Source: Novosphingobium naphthalenivorans NBRC 102051 (GTDB lineage: Bacteria > Pseudomonadota > Alphaproteobacteria > Sphingomonadales > Sphingomonadaceae). From it: 64,000 nucleotides of DNA. Shown in pieces: positions 33,347 to 41,267 of this stretch. The stretch covers positions 1 through 64,000 of the forward strand of contig NZ_BCTX01000023.1 in the NCBI RefSeq assembly GCF_001590985.1, in the 5' to 3' direction. The notes beneath the pieces are model-generated. The model worked only from the letters and a program-made list of their open reading frames with translations. It had not been told where the DNA came from and did no database searches. The position numbers were made by a program, and so were the translations under genes. Position 1 is the stretch's first letter. Each line of letters starts with the position of its first letter.

Positions 33347-34495
33347 ATGGCTATACCCCTCGATTACGAAACCCTGCGCCTTATCTGGTGGGCTCTCCTG
33401 GGCGTACTGCTGATCGGCTTTACGCTGACCGACGGCTATGACCTTGGCGTCGCCGCGCTGATGCCCTTCATCGGCAAGACCGATGAGGAACGCCGCCTGG
33501 CGATCAACGCGGTCGCCCCGCACTGGGAAGGCCACCAGGTGTGGTTCATCCTCGGCGGCGGCGCGATCTTCGCGGCCTGGCCTTTCGTCTATGCCGTGAG
33601 CTTCTCGGGCTTCTACCTGGCGATGTTCCTGGTGCTGGCCGCGCTGATCCTGCGGCCGGTCAGCTTCAAGTACCGCTCCAAGCACGCCGATCCGGCATGG
33701 CGCGGCCGCTGGGACTGGGCGATGTTCATCGGCGGCTTCGTGCCCGCGCTGGTCTTTGGCGTGGCGGTGGGCAATGTGCTGCAGGGCCTGCCCTTCCGCC
33801 TCGATAGCGATCTTCGCACGTTCTACGAAGGCACGCTGCTGGGCCTGTTCTCGCCCTTCGCGCTTGTCACCGGCCTGCTCTCGGTCGCCATGATCGTGAT
33901 GCACGGCGCCGGTTTCCTCGCCGTCAAGATCGAGGAAGGCCCGGTCCTCGAACGCGCCCGCCGCATCGGCACGTTCGCCGCGATTGTCTCGATCGTCCTG
34001 TTCGCCCTGGGCGGCGTATGGGTCGCGATGGGACAGATGGGCTTCCGGCTGGAAGGCGTGATCGACGCGCAGGGGCCGTCCAATCCGCACTATGCGCAGA
34101 CCGTGGCCGCGCCCGGCGCATGGCTGGACAACTACGGCCGCCATCCGTGGATGCTGCTGGCACCGATCCTCGGCTTTGCCGGGCCGCTGATCGCGCTGAT
34201 CGGCATCCGCACCCGCAGCCATGTGCTCAACCTGACCGGCTCTTCGCTGGCGACGGTGGGCATCATTGCCACGGTCGGGCTGTCGATGTTCCCCTTCATC
34301 CTGCCCAGCTCGATCGATCCGCAATCGAGCCTGACCGCGTGGAATGCCTCTTCGAGCCATCTCACGCTGTGGATCATGCTGCTGGTGACGCTGATCTTCC
34401 TGCCGATCGTGCTGATCTACACGGCCTGGGCGCTCAAGGTCATGTTCGGACGCGTCACGATCGCGCAGGTCCGCACCAATCCCGACTTCTACTGA
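33347..34495 (+). CDS. cydB: Cytochrome bd ubiquinol oxidase subunit II
   Basis: A 382-residue structural subunit of cytochrome bd with about eight to nine membrane helices. The opening DYETLRLIWWALLGVLLIGFTLTDGYDLGVAALMPF and the APHWEGHQVWFILGGGAIFAAWP segment are diagnostic. It begins 14 bases after cydA, with GGGAGG just upstream, and precedes the small subunit gene cydX. Its last codons and stop are repeated 17 bases downstream (ACTTCTACTGAG at 34485-34496 and 34502-34513), a short tandem duplication that leaves the gene intact. Confidence 0.96.
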   Translation: MAIPLDYETLRLIWWALLGVLLIGFTLTDGYDLGVAALMPFIGKTDEERRLAINAVAPHWEGHQVWFILGGGAIFAAWPFVYAVSFSGFYLAMFLVLAALILRPVSFKYRSKHADPAWRGRWDWAMFIGGFVPALVFGVAVGNVLQGLPFRLDSDLRTFYEGTLLGLFSPFALVTGLLSVAMIVMHGAGFLAVKIEEGPVLERARRIGTFAAIVSIVLFALGGVWVAMGQMGFRLEGVIDAQGPSNPHYAQTVAAPGAWLDNYGRHPWMLLAPILGFAGPLIALIGIRTRSHVLNLTGSSLATVGIIATVGLSMFPFILPSSIDPQSSLTAWNASSSHLTLWIMLLVTLIFLPIVLIYTAWALKVMFGRVTIAQVRTNPDFY

Positions 34496-34529
34496 GCCCC
34501 AACTTCTACTGAGAAGGAGCGAGAGACCA

Positions 34530-34640
34530 ATGTGGTACTTTTCCTGGATCCTCGGCGTGAGCCTCGCGGTTGCTTTCGGCATCGTCAACGGCATGTGGCA
34601 CGAGTTCCGCTCGCCGATGGATGACGACATCAACGTGTGA
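34530..34640 (+). CDS. cydX: Cytochrome bd small subunit CydX
   Basis: A 36-residue single-helix protein beginning MWYFSWILGVSLAVAFGIVNGMWHE, a clear match to CydX/YbgT, which stabilises the haem centre of the bd oxidase. Glu25 after the membrane helix is the conserved acidic residue. AAGGAG lies ten bases before the ATG. It is the third gene of cydABX and is followed at once by a strong terminator. Confidence 0.93.
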   Translation: MWYFSWILGVSLAVAFGIVNGMWHEFRSPMDDDINV

Positions 34641-34647
34641 ATACCAG

Positions 34648-34678
34648 AAGCGGGATGAGCCAGGCTCATCCCGCTTTT
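34648..34678 (+). terminator. Rho-independent terminator of cydABX
   Basis: AAGCGGGATGAG and CTCATCCCGCTT form a 12-bp stem with a CCAGG loop, ending in a short TTTT run, eight bases after the cydX stop. Confidence 0.85.
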
Positions 34679-34735
34679 GACAAGCCCGCGCGGCACCTGA
34701 GCATTTCAGGACGCAGGGCGTCATGAGACAAACCA

Positions 34736-34774
34736 TTCGAGCCGGGATGCCCCCAACGGGCGTCCCGGCTCGAA
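34736..34774. terminator. Second strong hairpin, probably ending the opposing operon
   Basis: TTCGAGCCGGGA (34736-34747) and TCCCGGCTCGAA (34763-34774) are exact inverted repeats extended by GCCC/GGGC. It lies 34 bases beyond the stop of the minus-strand methyltransferase gene, so it probably terminates that operon. It may also back up the cydABX terminator. Confidence 0.65.
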
Positions 34775-34807
34775 CTTTATGAACTCACGAATTATGGGTG
34801 TATCAGA

Positions 34808-35674
34808 TCAGGCCGTGGCGGAAATGAGCCAGGCGCAATAGCTCATCATCACGCCCTCGCCCGGCCGGTAGTGGCCCGCATAAAGAGCTGTGAGATCCGC
34901 TGCCGCGGCGGCCTGCACTTCCGGCGGATAATCCAGCAGGATCTGCCCGAAGGCCATCCCATTGGTGGCAAAGCCCCTCGCCTCCTCGGCCGTCGCACCA
35001 GCACCGCCCACGGCCAGCTCGCCAGCGGCCGCGCCGATATCGACATGGCTGAAGCCCGCGCTGCCCAGCACTTCACGCAGATAGCCGACCTCTTCGAAAG
35101 CGAAGGGCCCGGGCGCACGCGGCACCGGCTTGGGCATCTCCACATGCCGGCGCGCGACGGCCATGCCATCGGTCATCCACGGATTTTCGGCAGGCGGCCC
35201 CCAGACCGCAAGATCGATCCGCCCGCCGGGTTTGAGCTGTCCGCGCAGGTTCGCGAAAGCCGCGACCGGATCGGAGAAGAACATGCAGCCGAAACGCGAG
35301 ACGAGCCGGTCATAGGGCGCATCGGGCAGCGTAACCGTGGCCGCGTCCGCACATAGGAAGCTGGCATTTCCCGCCCCGGCCTGCTGCGCCCGGCGCGTGG
35401 TCGCGGCGATGAGATCGGGCGAGATATCCAGCCCCAGAACGCTGCCGCCGGGAGTGACCGATGCCGCGACGGCGATCGTCGTCGCCCCGCCGCCGCAGCC
35501 CAGATCGATTACCCGCTCTCCCGGCGCGAACGCCGCGCGGGCCAGCAAGGCCTCACCGGCCGGCGCGATGGTCCCCTCGAAACCTTTCAGGTTCGCGAGC
35601 CATCGAGCCCCCATTTCGCCCGCCCAGTCCTCGTACTTGAGGGCATCTGCATGGGGGTGTGCGGCGTCGGTCAT
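34808..35674 (-). CDS. Class I SAM-dependent methyltransferase
   Basis: A 288-residue cytoplasmic methyltransferase. Motif I is RVIDLGCGGGATT, motif II region SVLGLDISPDLI, motif III region DAPYDRLVSRFGCMFFSDPVAAF, and a LKPGGRIDLAVWG strand follows. It resembles UbiE/Methyltransf_11-type enzymes. It starts 17 bases after the trxC stop, so it is probably the last gene of the rhodanese-RND-ArsR-thioredoxin operon. In that setting methylation of a thiol, sulfide or metalloid is conceivable, but the substrate cannot be read from the sequence. Confidence 0.8.
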   Translation of the reverse strand: MTDAAHPHADALKYEDWAGEMGARWLANLKGFEGTIAPAGEALLARAAFAPGERVIDLGCGGGATTIAVAASVTPGGSVLGLDISPDLIAATTRRAQQAGAGNASFLCADAATVTLPDAPYDRLVSRFGCMFFSDPVAAFANLRGQLKPGGRIDLAVWGPPAENPWMTDGMAVARRHVEMPKPVPRAPGPFAFEEVGYLREVLGSAGFSHVDIGAAAGELAVGGAGATAEEARGFATNGMAFGQILLDYPPEVQAAAAADLTALYAGHYRPGEGVMMSYCAWLISATA

Positions 35675-35691
35675 GGCCTCTTGTCCTCAGA

Positions 35692-36129
35692 TCAGCCGAG
35701 CGTCTGCCGGACCCAGCCGACAATGGCGCTTTTCGGCATCGCGCCCGACTGGCGGGCAATTTCACGCCCGCCCGCGATCAGGATCATGGTCGGGATCGAA
35801 CGAATGCCGAAGCGGCCGGCAATCGCCTGCTCGGCCTCGGTATCGAGCTTGCCGAGCCGGACCATCGGCTCCAGATCGGCAGCGGCCGCTTCGAACTGCG
35901 GGGCCATCTGCCGGCACGGGCCGCACCAGGCCGCCCAGAAATCGACCAGCAGCGGAATCCCGCTCTTCACGGCGTGGGCATCGAAATTGGCAGAGGTCAG
36001 CGTCACCGGATGGCCGGTAAACAAGGCCGACCCGCATCGGCCGCACTTGCCGCCATCGGTCAGCCTCTCGCGCGGCACGCGGTTGAGCGACGCGCACGAC
36101 GGGCAAGCGATGATCAACGGGTCAGCCAT
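35692..36129 (-). CDS. trxC: Thioredoxin 2 (zinc-binding type)
   Basis: A 145-residue TrxC. The N-terminal zinc ribbon has Cys9-x-x-Cys12 (CPSC) and Cys29-x-x-Cys32 (CGRC); the thioredoxin fold carries the active pair Cys69-x-x-Cys72 (WCGPC) and the cis-proline motif SIPTM. TrxC enzymes are induced under oxidative stress. Inside this operon it could release sulfide from protein persulfides, with TrxB (3358-4311) regenerating it. It lies 30 bases after the ArsR gene. Confidence 0.93.
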   Translation of the reverse strand: MADPLIIACPSCASLNRVPRERLTDGGKCGRCGSALFTGHPVTLTSANFDAHAVKSGIPLLVDFWAAWCGPCRQMAPQFEAAAADLEPMVRLGKLDTEAEQAIAGRFGIRSIPTMILIAGGREIARQSGAMPKSAIVGWVRQTLG

Positions 36130-36159
36130 GGTTATCCTCTCCTCGGGCTGCCCGCCAGG

Positions 36160-36471
36160 TTACTGGCAGGCGTCCCCGCAAATATCGCAAAGCGCGTGGA
36201 TGATCGCCCGCACGACCTTGTCTTTCAAACTGTAATAACGCGTCTGCGCCTCGCCCCGGATGGCGACCACGTCTTCCTCGCGCAGCATGGCCAGATGCTG
36301 GGAAACGGAAGACTGCGACAGCCCCGTCAGTTCCACCAGTTCCGAAACCGACACCTCACCCTCATCCATCCGGCATAACATCAGCAGGCGTTCGGGATGG
36401 CTCATCATCTTGAGCCGGGCGGCCATGCTGTTGGCGTTTGCCTTGAGTTCGGTGAGTTGGGCGGGCTTCAT
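36160..36471 (-). CDS. ArsR/SmtB-family repressor, BigR/SqrR persulfide-sensor type
   Basis: A 103-residue winged-helix repressor. The recognition helix is LTGLSQSSVSQHLAMLREEDVV and the wing is AIRGEAQTRYYSL. Cys33 lies in LLMLCRMDEGEVSVSELVEL, the position of the alpha-2 cysteine of BigR and SqrR. Three further cysteines (95, 98, 102) end the protein in the alpha-5 region, where the partner cysteine of those persulfide sensors sits. No metal-site ELCVCDL motif of ArsR or SmtB is present. It probably represses the sulfide genes until reactive sulfur forms a polysulfide bridge. It is encoded within the operon it probably controls, between the RND pump and trxC. Confidence 0.8.
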   Translation of the reverse strand: MKPAQLTELKANANSMAARLKMMSHPERLLMLCRMDEGEVSVSELVELTGLSQSSVSQHLAMLREEDVVAIRGEAQTRYYSLKDKVVRAIIHALCDICGDACQ

Positions 36472-36474
36472 GCT

Positions 36475-39400
36475 TCAGGCTCTTTCCAGTGGACGGCCAT
36501 CGTCCCTGAGGACGACGTAAATGGCCGGGATAACCAGAACTGTAAGCAAAGTGGAAGAGGCCAGGCCAAACAGCAGCGAAATTGCCAGACCCTGGAAGAT
36601 CGGGTCCGTCAGGATCACCGCCGCGCCGATCATCGCCGCCGCCGCCGTCAGCACGATCGGCTTGAAGCGGATCATGCCGGCTTCCAGCAGCGTCTGGCGC
36701 AGGCTCTTCTCGGCCGTGCGCGTATGGCGGATGAAGTCCACCAGCAGGATCGAGTTGCGCACGATGATGCCGGCCAGCGCGATAAAGCCGATCATCGACG
36801 TCGCGGTGAACGGCGCGCTGAACAGGATGTGGCCCAGCACGATGCCCACCAGCGTCAGCGGGATCGGAGTCAGGATCACCAGAGGAATGGTGAAGCTGCG
36901 GAACTGGCCGACCACCAGCACGTAGATCGCCAACAGCGCCACCATGAAGGCCCCGCCCATGTCGCGGAACGTGACCCAGGTGATCTCCCATTCGCCGTCC
37001 CACAGCACGGAGGTGTGGCTTTCGTCCTCGGGCTGGCCATGGAGAAGGATCTCCGGCTTCTGGAGGCCCTGTGCCTTCCAGTCATAGCTGTTGATCGCAT
37101 CGTCGACCGCCAGCATCCCGTAGATCGGCGCTTCGTAGCGTCCGGCGAGTTCGGCCGTGACCATGTCGGCACCGCGCCCGTCGCGCCGGAAGATCATCCG
37201 GCCGCCCGGCACCATTTCCGCCTTCACCAGTTCGCCGAGCTGGACGAGCTGCGGCCCCATCGGCCCTTGCGCCACGGCCACCGGCGTCGCCGCCAGCGCC
37301 GCCGACCAGGTACGCTGCGACTGGTCGAGCGTCATTTCGATCGGCAGCGGATCACGCCCGCCTCCCCGCGGGGCATAGCCGACCGTCTGCGTCCCGAGCA
37401 GCGCCCCGATCGAATCGAAGAGCTGGCGTTCGGAGAGGCCATACTGGTCGAGCTTGGCCCGGTCCGGGATCAGCTTGAGCGTCGGCCGGGGCTGGCCGAA
37501 GGAATTGTCGACATCGACGATGTAGGGAACCGACTTGAAGATCTTTTCCACCTGCTCGGCGGTCTTCACCCGGGTCGCCTCGTCGGGACCGTAGATTTCG
37601 GCCAGCAGCGTCGCCAGCACCGGCGGTCCCGGCGGCGTTTCCACGACCTTGAGCGAGCCGCCCGCAGGCAGGGCAATGGCCTTGAGCTTCTCGCGCAGGT
37701 CCACGGCCACTTCATGGCTGGAACGCGAGCGGTCTCCCTTGGGCAGCAGCGTCACCATGAGATCGCCCATCTCGGGCTGATTGCGCAGGAAATAGTGGCG
37801 TACGAGACCGTTGAAGTTGAACGGTGCCGACGTGCCCGCATAAGCTTCCATCGATACCACTTCGGGCACGGTGCGCGTGATCGCCGCCGCCTGTTCCAGC
37901 ACCCGCGAGGTCGTCTCCAGACTGGTGCCTTCGGGCAGGTCGGCGACAAGCTGGACTTCGCTCTTGTTGTCGAACGGCAGCAGCTTCACCGTCACTGCCT
38001 TGAAGTAGAACATCGAGCAGGCCACCAGCGTGGCAATGCCCACCGCGATCAGGAAGCGCCAGGCGCTGCCCTTGGTCGCAATCACGCGCGAGGCGTAACG
38101 CTCGTAAAGCGCGCCCAGCTTGCCGCCATGCGGCCCTTCATGCTCGTGATGGGCCAGCGCGGTGCGGGCAAAGCGGATCATCAGCCAGGGGGCGATGATG
38201 ACCGCCACGAAGAAGCTGAAGATCATCGCGGCCGAGGCATTGATCGGGATCGGCGCCATGTAGGGGCCCATCAGGCCCGATACGAACAGCATCGGCAGCA
38301 GCGCTGCGACCACGGTGAGCGTTGCGACGATCGTCGGGTTGCCGACTTCGGCCACGGCTTCCACCGCCGCATCGATCCGGCTGCGATCGTCCTTCATCGC
38401 CCAGTGGCGCGCGATGTTCTCGATCATCACGATGGCATCGTCGACGAGGATACCGATCGAGAAGATCAGCGCGAACAGGCTCACGCGGTTGATCGTGAAG
38501 CCCATCACGTTGGACGCGAACATGGTCAGCATGATCGTCGTCGGGATGACGATCGCCGTCACCCCCGCTTCGCGCCAGCCGATGGCAAAGCCGATCAGGA
38601 TGACGATCGAAACCGTCGCCAGCGCGAGGTGGAAGATCAGCTCGTTGGCTTTCTCGTTCGCGGTCTCGCCATAATTGCGCGTGACGGCGACATTCACCGA
38701 ATCCGGGATCAGCTTGCCTTCGAGCAAGTGGACGCGGTCGACGATCTGTTCCGACACGGTCACGGCATTGGCGCCCGCGCGCTTGGCGATGGCCAGGCTG
38801 ACGGCAGGCGCCATCGACCACTTGCCGTCCGCGTCCTTGGCCCAGCGCCAGGCCCGCGCCTGGTCCTGCGTCGGCGTCTGCTCGACCGTGGCGACGTCCG
38901 ACAGCAGCACTGGCGCGCCCGTGACCGAGCGGACCGTCAGCCGCGAAAGTTCCTGGGCATCGCGCAGCGTCTGGCCGGCGACCACAAGCGCAGCATCCCC
39001 GCCCTCGCGGACGGTTCCGGCAGGGAAGGAACGATTGGCCTGGCTCACGGCCTCGATCACGCTGCCCAGCGGCACGCGGTGCGCCGCCATCTTCGCCGGA
39101 TCGGGCACGACGCGCAGGGCCATCTTCTGGCCGCCGGTGATGAAGGTCAGACCGACGTCATCGACCTTGGCCACCTCTGTCCGCAGCTTGCCCGCGAGTT
39201 CCGCCAGCGCCTGATCGTTCCACTGCCCCACCGCGCCCGGCTTGGGCGTCAGCGTCAACACGACGATCGGCACATCATTGATGCCGCGCACCGTCACCTG
39301 CGGCGGCGGGATGCCGACCGGGATGCTGTTTTTGTTGGCCTCGATCTTCTCGTTGATGCGAGTCACCGCATCCTCGGGATCGGAACCGACCAGGAAGCGC

Positions 39401-39693
39401 GCCGTCACCAGCGCGCCATTGTCCTGCGCCTGGGTATAGACATGCTCGACGCCGTTCACGCTCTTGACGATGGTTTCCAGCGGCTTGGCCACCAGTTCCA
39501 CGACGTCCGGGGCCGAAAGGCCCGGTGCCTGAACCATGATGTCGACCATCGGCACCTTGATCTGCGGCTCTTCCTCGCGCGGGATCGTGATCGTGGCGAT
39601 CAGGCCGACGATGATCGCGGCGAGCAGGAACAGCGGCGTGAGCGGCGACTGGATCGTCGCGCGCGTCAGCTTTCCGGAGATACCGAGATTCAT
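36475..39693 (-). CDS. RND-family efflux transporter
   Basis: A 1072-residue inner-membrane proton-driven pump with two halves of six helices and large periplasmic loops. Characteristic are ITIPREEEPQI near the N-terminus, the helix-4 motif SIGILVDDAIVMIENIARHW with the paired aspartates used for proton transfer, and the C-terminal FIALAGIIVRNSILLVDFIRHTR. It belongs to the HAE-type branch often linked to sulfide or multidrug loci. The start overlaps the membrane-fusion gene, and the ArsR gene follows after three bases. A TolC-like partner is encoded on the opposite strand of the same locus (42777-44039). Substrate unknown; a reactive-sulfur compound is possible. Confidence 0.93.
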   Translation of the reverse strand: MNLGISGKLTRATIQSPLTPLFLLAAIIVGLIATITIPREEEPQIKVPMVDIMVQAPGLSAPDVVELVAKPLETIVKSVNGVEHVYTQAQDNGALVTARFLVGSDPEDAVTRINEKIEANKNSIPVGIPPPQVTVRGINDVPIVVLTLTPKPGAVGQWNDQALAELAGKLRTEVAKVDDVGLTFITGGQKMALRVVPDPAKMAAHRVPLGSVIEAVSQANRSFPAGTVREGGDAALVVAGQTLRDAQELSRLTVRSVTGAPVLLSDVATVEQTPTQDQARAWRWAKDADGKWSMAPAVSLAIAKRAGANAVTVSEQIVDRVHLLEGKLIPDSVNVAVTRNYGETANEKANELIFHLALATVSIVILIGFAIGWREAGVTAIVIPTTIMLTMFASNVMGFTINRVSLFALIFSIGILVDDAIVMIENIARHWAMKDDRSRIDAAVEAVAEVGNPTIVATLTVVAALLPMLFVSGLMGPYMAPIPINASAAMIFSFFVAVIIAPWLMIRFARTALAHHEHEGPHGGKLGALYERYASRVIATKGSAWRFLIAVGIATLVACSMFYFKAVTVKLLPFDNKSEVQLVADLPEGTSLETTSRVLEQAAAITRTVPEVVSMEAYAGTSAPFNFNGLVRHYFLRNQPEMGDLMVTLLPKGDRSRSSHEVAVDLREKLKAIALPAGGSLKVVETPPGPPVLATLLAEIYGPDEATRVKTAEQVEKIFKSVPYIVDVDNSFGQPRPTLKLIPDRAKLDQYGLSERQLFDSIGALLGTQTVGYAPRGGGRDPLPIEMTLDQSQRTWSAALAATPVAVAQGPMGPQLVQLGELVKAEMVPGGRMIFRRDGRGADMVTAELAGRYEAPIYGMLAVDDAINSYDWKAQGLQKPEILLHGQPEDESHTSVLWDGEWEITWVTFRDMGGAFMVALLAIYVLVVGQFRSFTIPLVILTPIPLTLVGIVLGHILFSAPFTATSMIGFIALAGIIVRNSILLVDFIRHTRTAEKSLRQTLLEAGMIRFKPIVLTAAAAMIGAAVILTDPIFQGLAISLLFGLASSTLLTVLVIPAIYVVLRDDGRPLERA

Positions 39694-40712
39694 TGACCTG
39701 CCGCCCCGTTGGCCGCCCCGCCAGCCGCCCCATTGGTCCCGATGAGCGTGTCACCGGCGGAAACGCCCGAGAGAATCTCGACCTTGCCCGGTTCGGACGA
39801 AGGCGCGGTCTGCACCGGCACTTGCGTGGCCGTGCCGTCCTTACCCGCCAGCGTCACGTAATCGATGCCATAGCGGTCGGTGACATAGCTCTTGGGCACC
39901 AGCAGCGCCTTGCGGCTGCCGGTCTCCACTTTGGCGGCTACCCTGCGGCCGATGAGCTTGTTGTCGATGCCGGGCATATCGACATCGGCCGTCACCTGAC
40001 CTGCCGTAACCGAGGGATAGACCTTGATGATACGGCCCGTGGCATCGCCCGAGCCGATACCGCTGGCCTTTACCAGCGAGCCGGGGTGAACCTTGTCGCC
40101 CAGCGATTCGGGCATTTCCAGCCGCACGATGGTCGGCCCTGCGGTAATGACGGCGATCGCCATGCCCGGCGCCACGGGAGCGCCCGCCGGCACGTCCGCG
40201 CGCAGCACCCGGCCGGTGGCGGGGGCCACGACGGCGCCCTGCCCGGCCACGGCGGTTGCCGCGGCATATTGCGCCCGCGACGCGGATGCGGCGGCCTGCG
40301 CCTGCTCCAGCCGGGCATCGGCATAGACGCCGTTGTCATGGAGGTATTTCACGCGCTTCAGCTCGGACTGCGCCTGCACCATCTGCGCCTGCGCAGCCGC
40401 GGCCTGAGGCCCGAGCTGGCTGTCGACGATTCGACCGATCGTCTGGCCCTTGCGGACCATGTCGCCCTCATGCACCGAGAGCGAGGTGAGGATGCCGGGG
40501 ATGCGTGCCAGCACTTGCGCCTGATCGACCGTGGCGATCTCGGCACTCACGTCCTGCCAGTCCGCCGTGTCGCTGGTCTGCAGCACGAGTTTCGGGCCGG
40601 AAGGCGCCTTGCTTTCCTGCGCCACTTCCTCGCTGCTGCCGCAGCCTGCCAGCGGCAGGCCCAGCACGGACAGTCCGAGTGCGGACAGAACCAGGACTTT
40701 TGCGCGCATCAT
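39690..40712 (-). CDS. RND periplasmic membrane-fusion lipoprotein
   Basis: A 340-residue adaptor with a lipoprotein signal (MMRAKVLVLSALGLSVLGLPLAGCGSSEE; acylated Cys after LAG). The lipoyl halves are RIPGILTSLSVHEGDMVRKGQTIGRI and VVAPATGRVLRADVPAGAPVAPGMAI, separated by a short alpha-helical hairpin (about 95-135), followed by a beta-barrel and membrane-proximal domain. ATG40712 was chosen because the signal peptide starts there; the upstream in-frame extension is not protein-like. It overlaps the RND pump gene by ATGA and follows the rhodanese gene by 47 bases. Confidence 0.92.
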   Translation of the reverse strand: MMRAKVLVLSALGLSVLGLPLAGCGSSEEVAQESKAPSGPKLVLQTSDTADWQDVSAEIATVDQAQVLARIPGILTSLSVHEGDMVRKGQTIGRIVDSQLGPQAAAAQAQMVQAQSELKRVKYLHDNGVYADARLEQAQAAASASRAQYAAATAVAGQGAVVAPATGRVLRADVPAGAPVAPGMAIAVITAGPTIVRLEMPESLGDKVHPGSLVKASGIGSGDATGRIIKVYPSVTAGQVTADVDMPGIDNKLIGRRVAAKVETGSRKALLVPKSYVTDRYGIDYVTLAGKDGTATQVPVQTAPSSEPGKVEILSGVSAGDTLIGTNGAAGGAANGAAGQ

Positions 40713-40759
40713 GACATCCCCTGCCTTGTAGTTCTGGTGCTTAGTTCTTGTGCTGCCGC

Positions 40760-41095
40760 TCAGCGTTCGACCGGCAGCCGGGCCGCCGTCCACGCCCCGA
40801 AGCCGCCAGCGAGGTGCGTATCGACCTCGGCCTGCGCAATACCGCATTTGTCGAGCGCCATGCCCGAACGCTTGCCGCCCAGACAGTTGAGAATCAGCGT
40901 CTTGCCTTCCGGATGCGGAAGCTTCGAAGGCTGGAAGCTGGAAAGCGGCATGTTCACTGCGCCGGGAATGTGCCCGGCAGCAAACTCGTCCACCTCGCGA
41001 ACGTCGACCACCAGCGCCTCGCCAGCGCGCAGCATCGCATCGAGTTGTTCCGCCGTGATTTCCTTGTGGCGCGGCTTTCCGAAACCGAAGACCAT
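40760..41095 (-). CDS. Single-domain rhodanese (sulfurtransferase)
   Basis: A 111-residue rhodanese domain. The active-site loop is Cys71-LGGKRS, the normal Cys-x4-Arg-Ser loop that carries a persulfide; DVREVDEFAAGHIPGAVNMPLSSF is the standard entry motif. ATG41095 is preceded by GAGAGGTG at a good distance; an upstream in-frame start lacks one. It is the first gene of the minus-strand operon and probably transfers sulfane sulfur formed by the divergent sulfide:quinone oxidoreductase to glutathione or thioredoxin. Confidence 0.9.
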   Translation of the reverse strand: MVFGFGKPRHKEITAEQLDAMLRAGEALVVDVREVDEFAAGHIPGAVNMPLSSFQPSKLPHPEGKTLILNCLGGKRSGMALDKCGIAQAEVDTHLAGGFGAWTAARLPVER

Positions 41096-41154
41096 CTGAT
41101 TCACCTCTCGTCCGTGTAACATGCGCACCAGCCGAACCGGCCGTACATTGCCTC

Positions 41155-41183
41155 TTGCATATATTCCAATCTCATAATATTAG
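41155..41183 (+). promoter_or_regulatory. Divergent sqr/rhodanese promoter with ATAATATTAG site (site B)
   Basis: TTGCAT (41155-41160) and TATTAG (41178-41183) are 17 bases apart. The -10 box is embedded in ATAATATTAG (41174-41183), matching nine of ten positions of the CTAATATTAG palindrome found before cydA and the peroxiredoxin gene. It sits almost exactly midway between the two divergent start codons. ATTC-N8-TAAT also occurs here (41163-41178), one base from the published SqrR/BigR pattern ATTC-N8-GAAT. Confidence 0.6.
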
Positions 41184-41267
41184 TCAAGCCACATACAGCG
41201 CATTCTATCGGGTCGCTCTCGCTGACGGGACGTCAGACGCGGGGACTTGGCAACGGGAGAGCATGAG

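Noticed and set aside
36160..36471. Arsenic- or zinc-sensing ArsR/SmtB
   Set aside because: The ELCVCDL arsenic motif is absent and no arsenic or zinc gene is nearby; cysteine positions and neighbours fit a persulfide sensor.
36397..39696. 1099-codon open frame on the plus strand
   Set aside because: It is exactly antisense to the RND pump gene, is rich in Arg, His and Gln, and has no protein-like motifs. Long antisense frames are expected in DNA this GC-rich.
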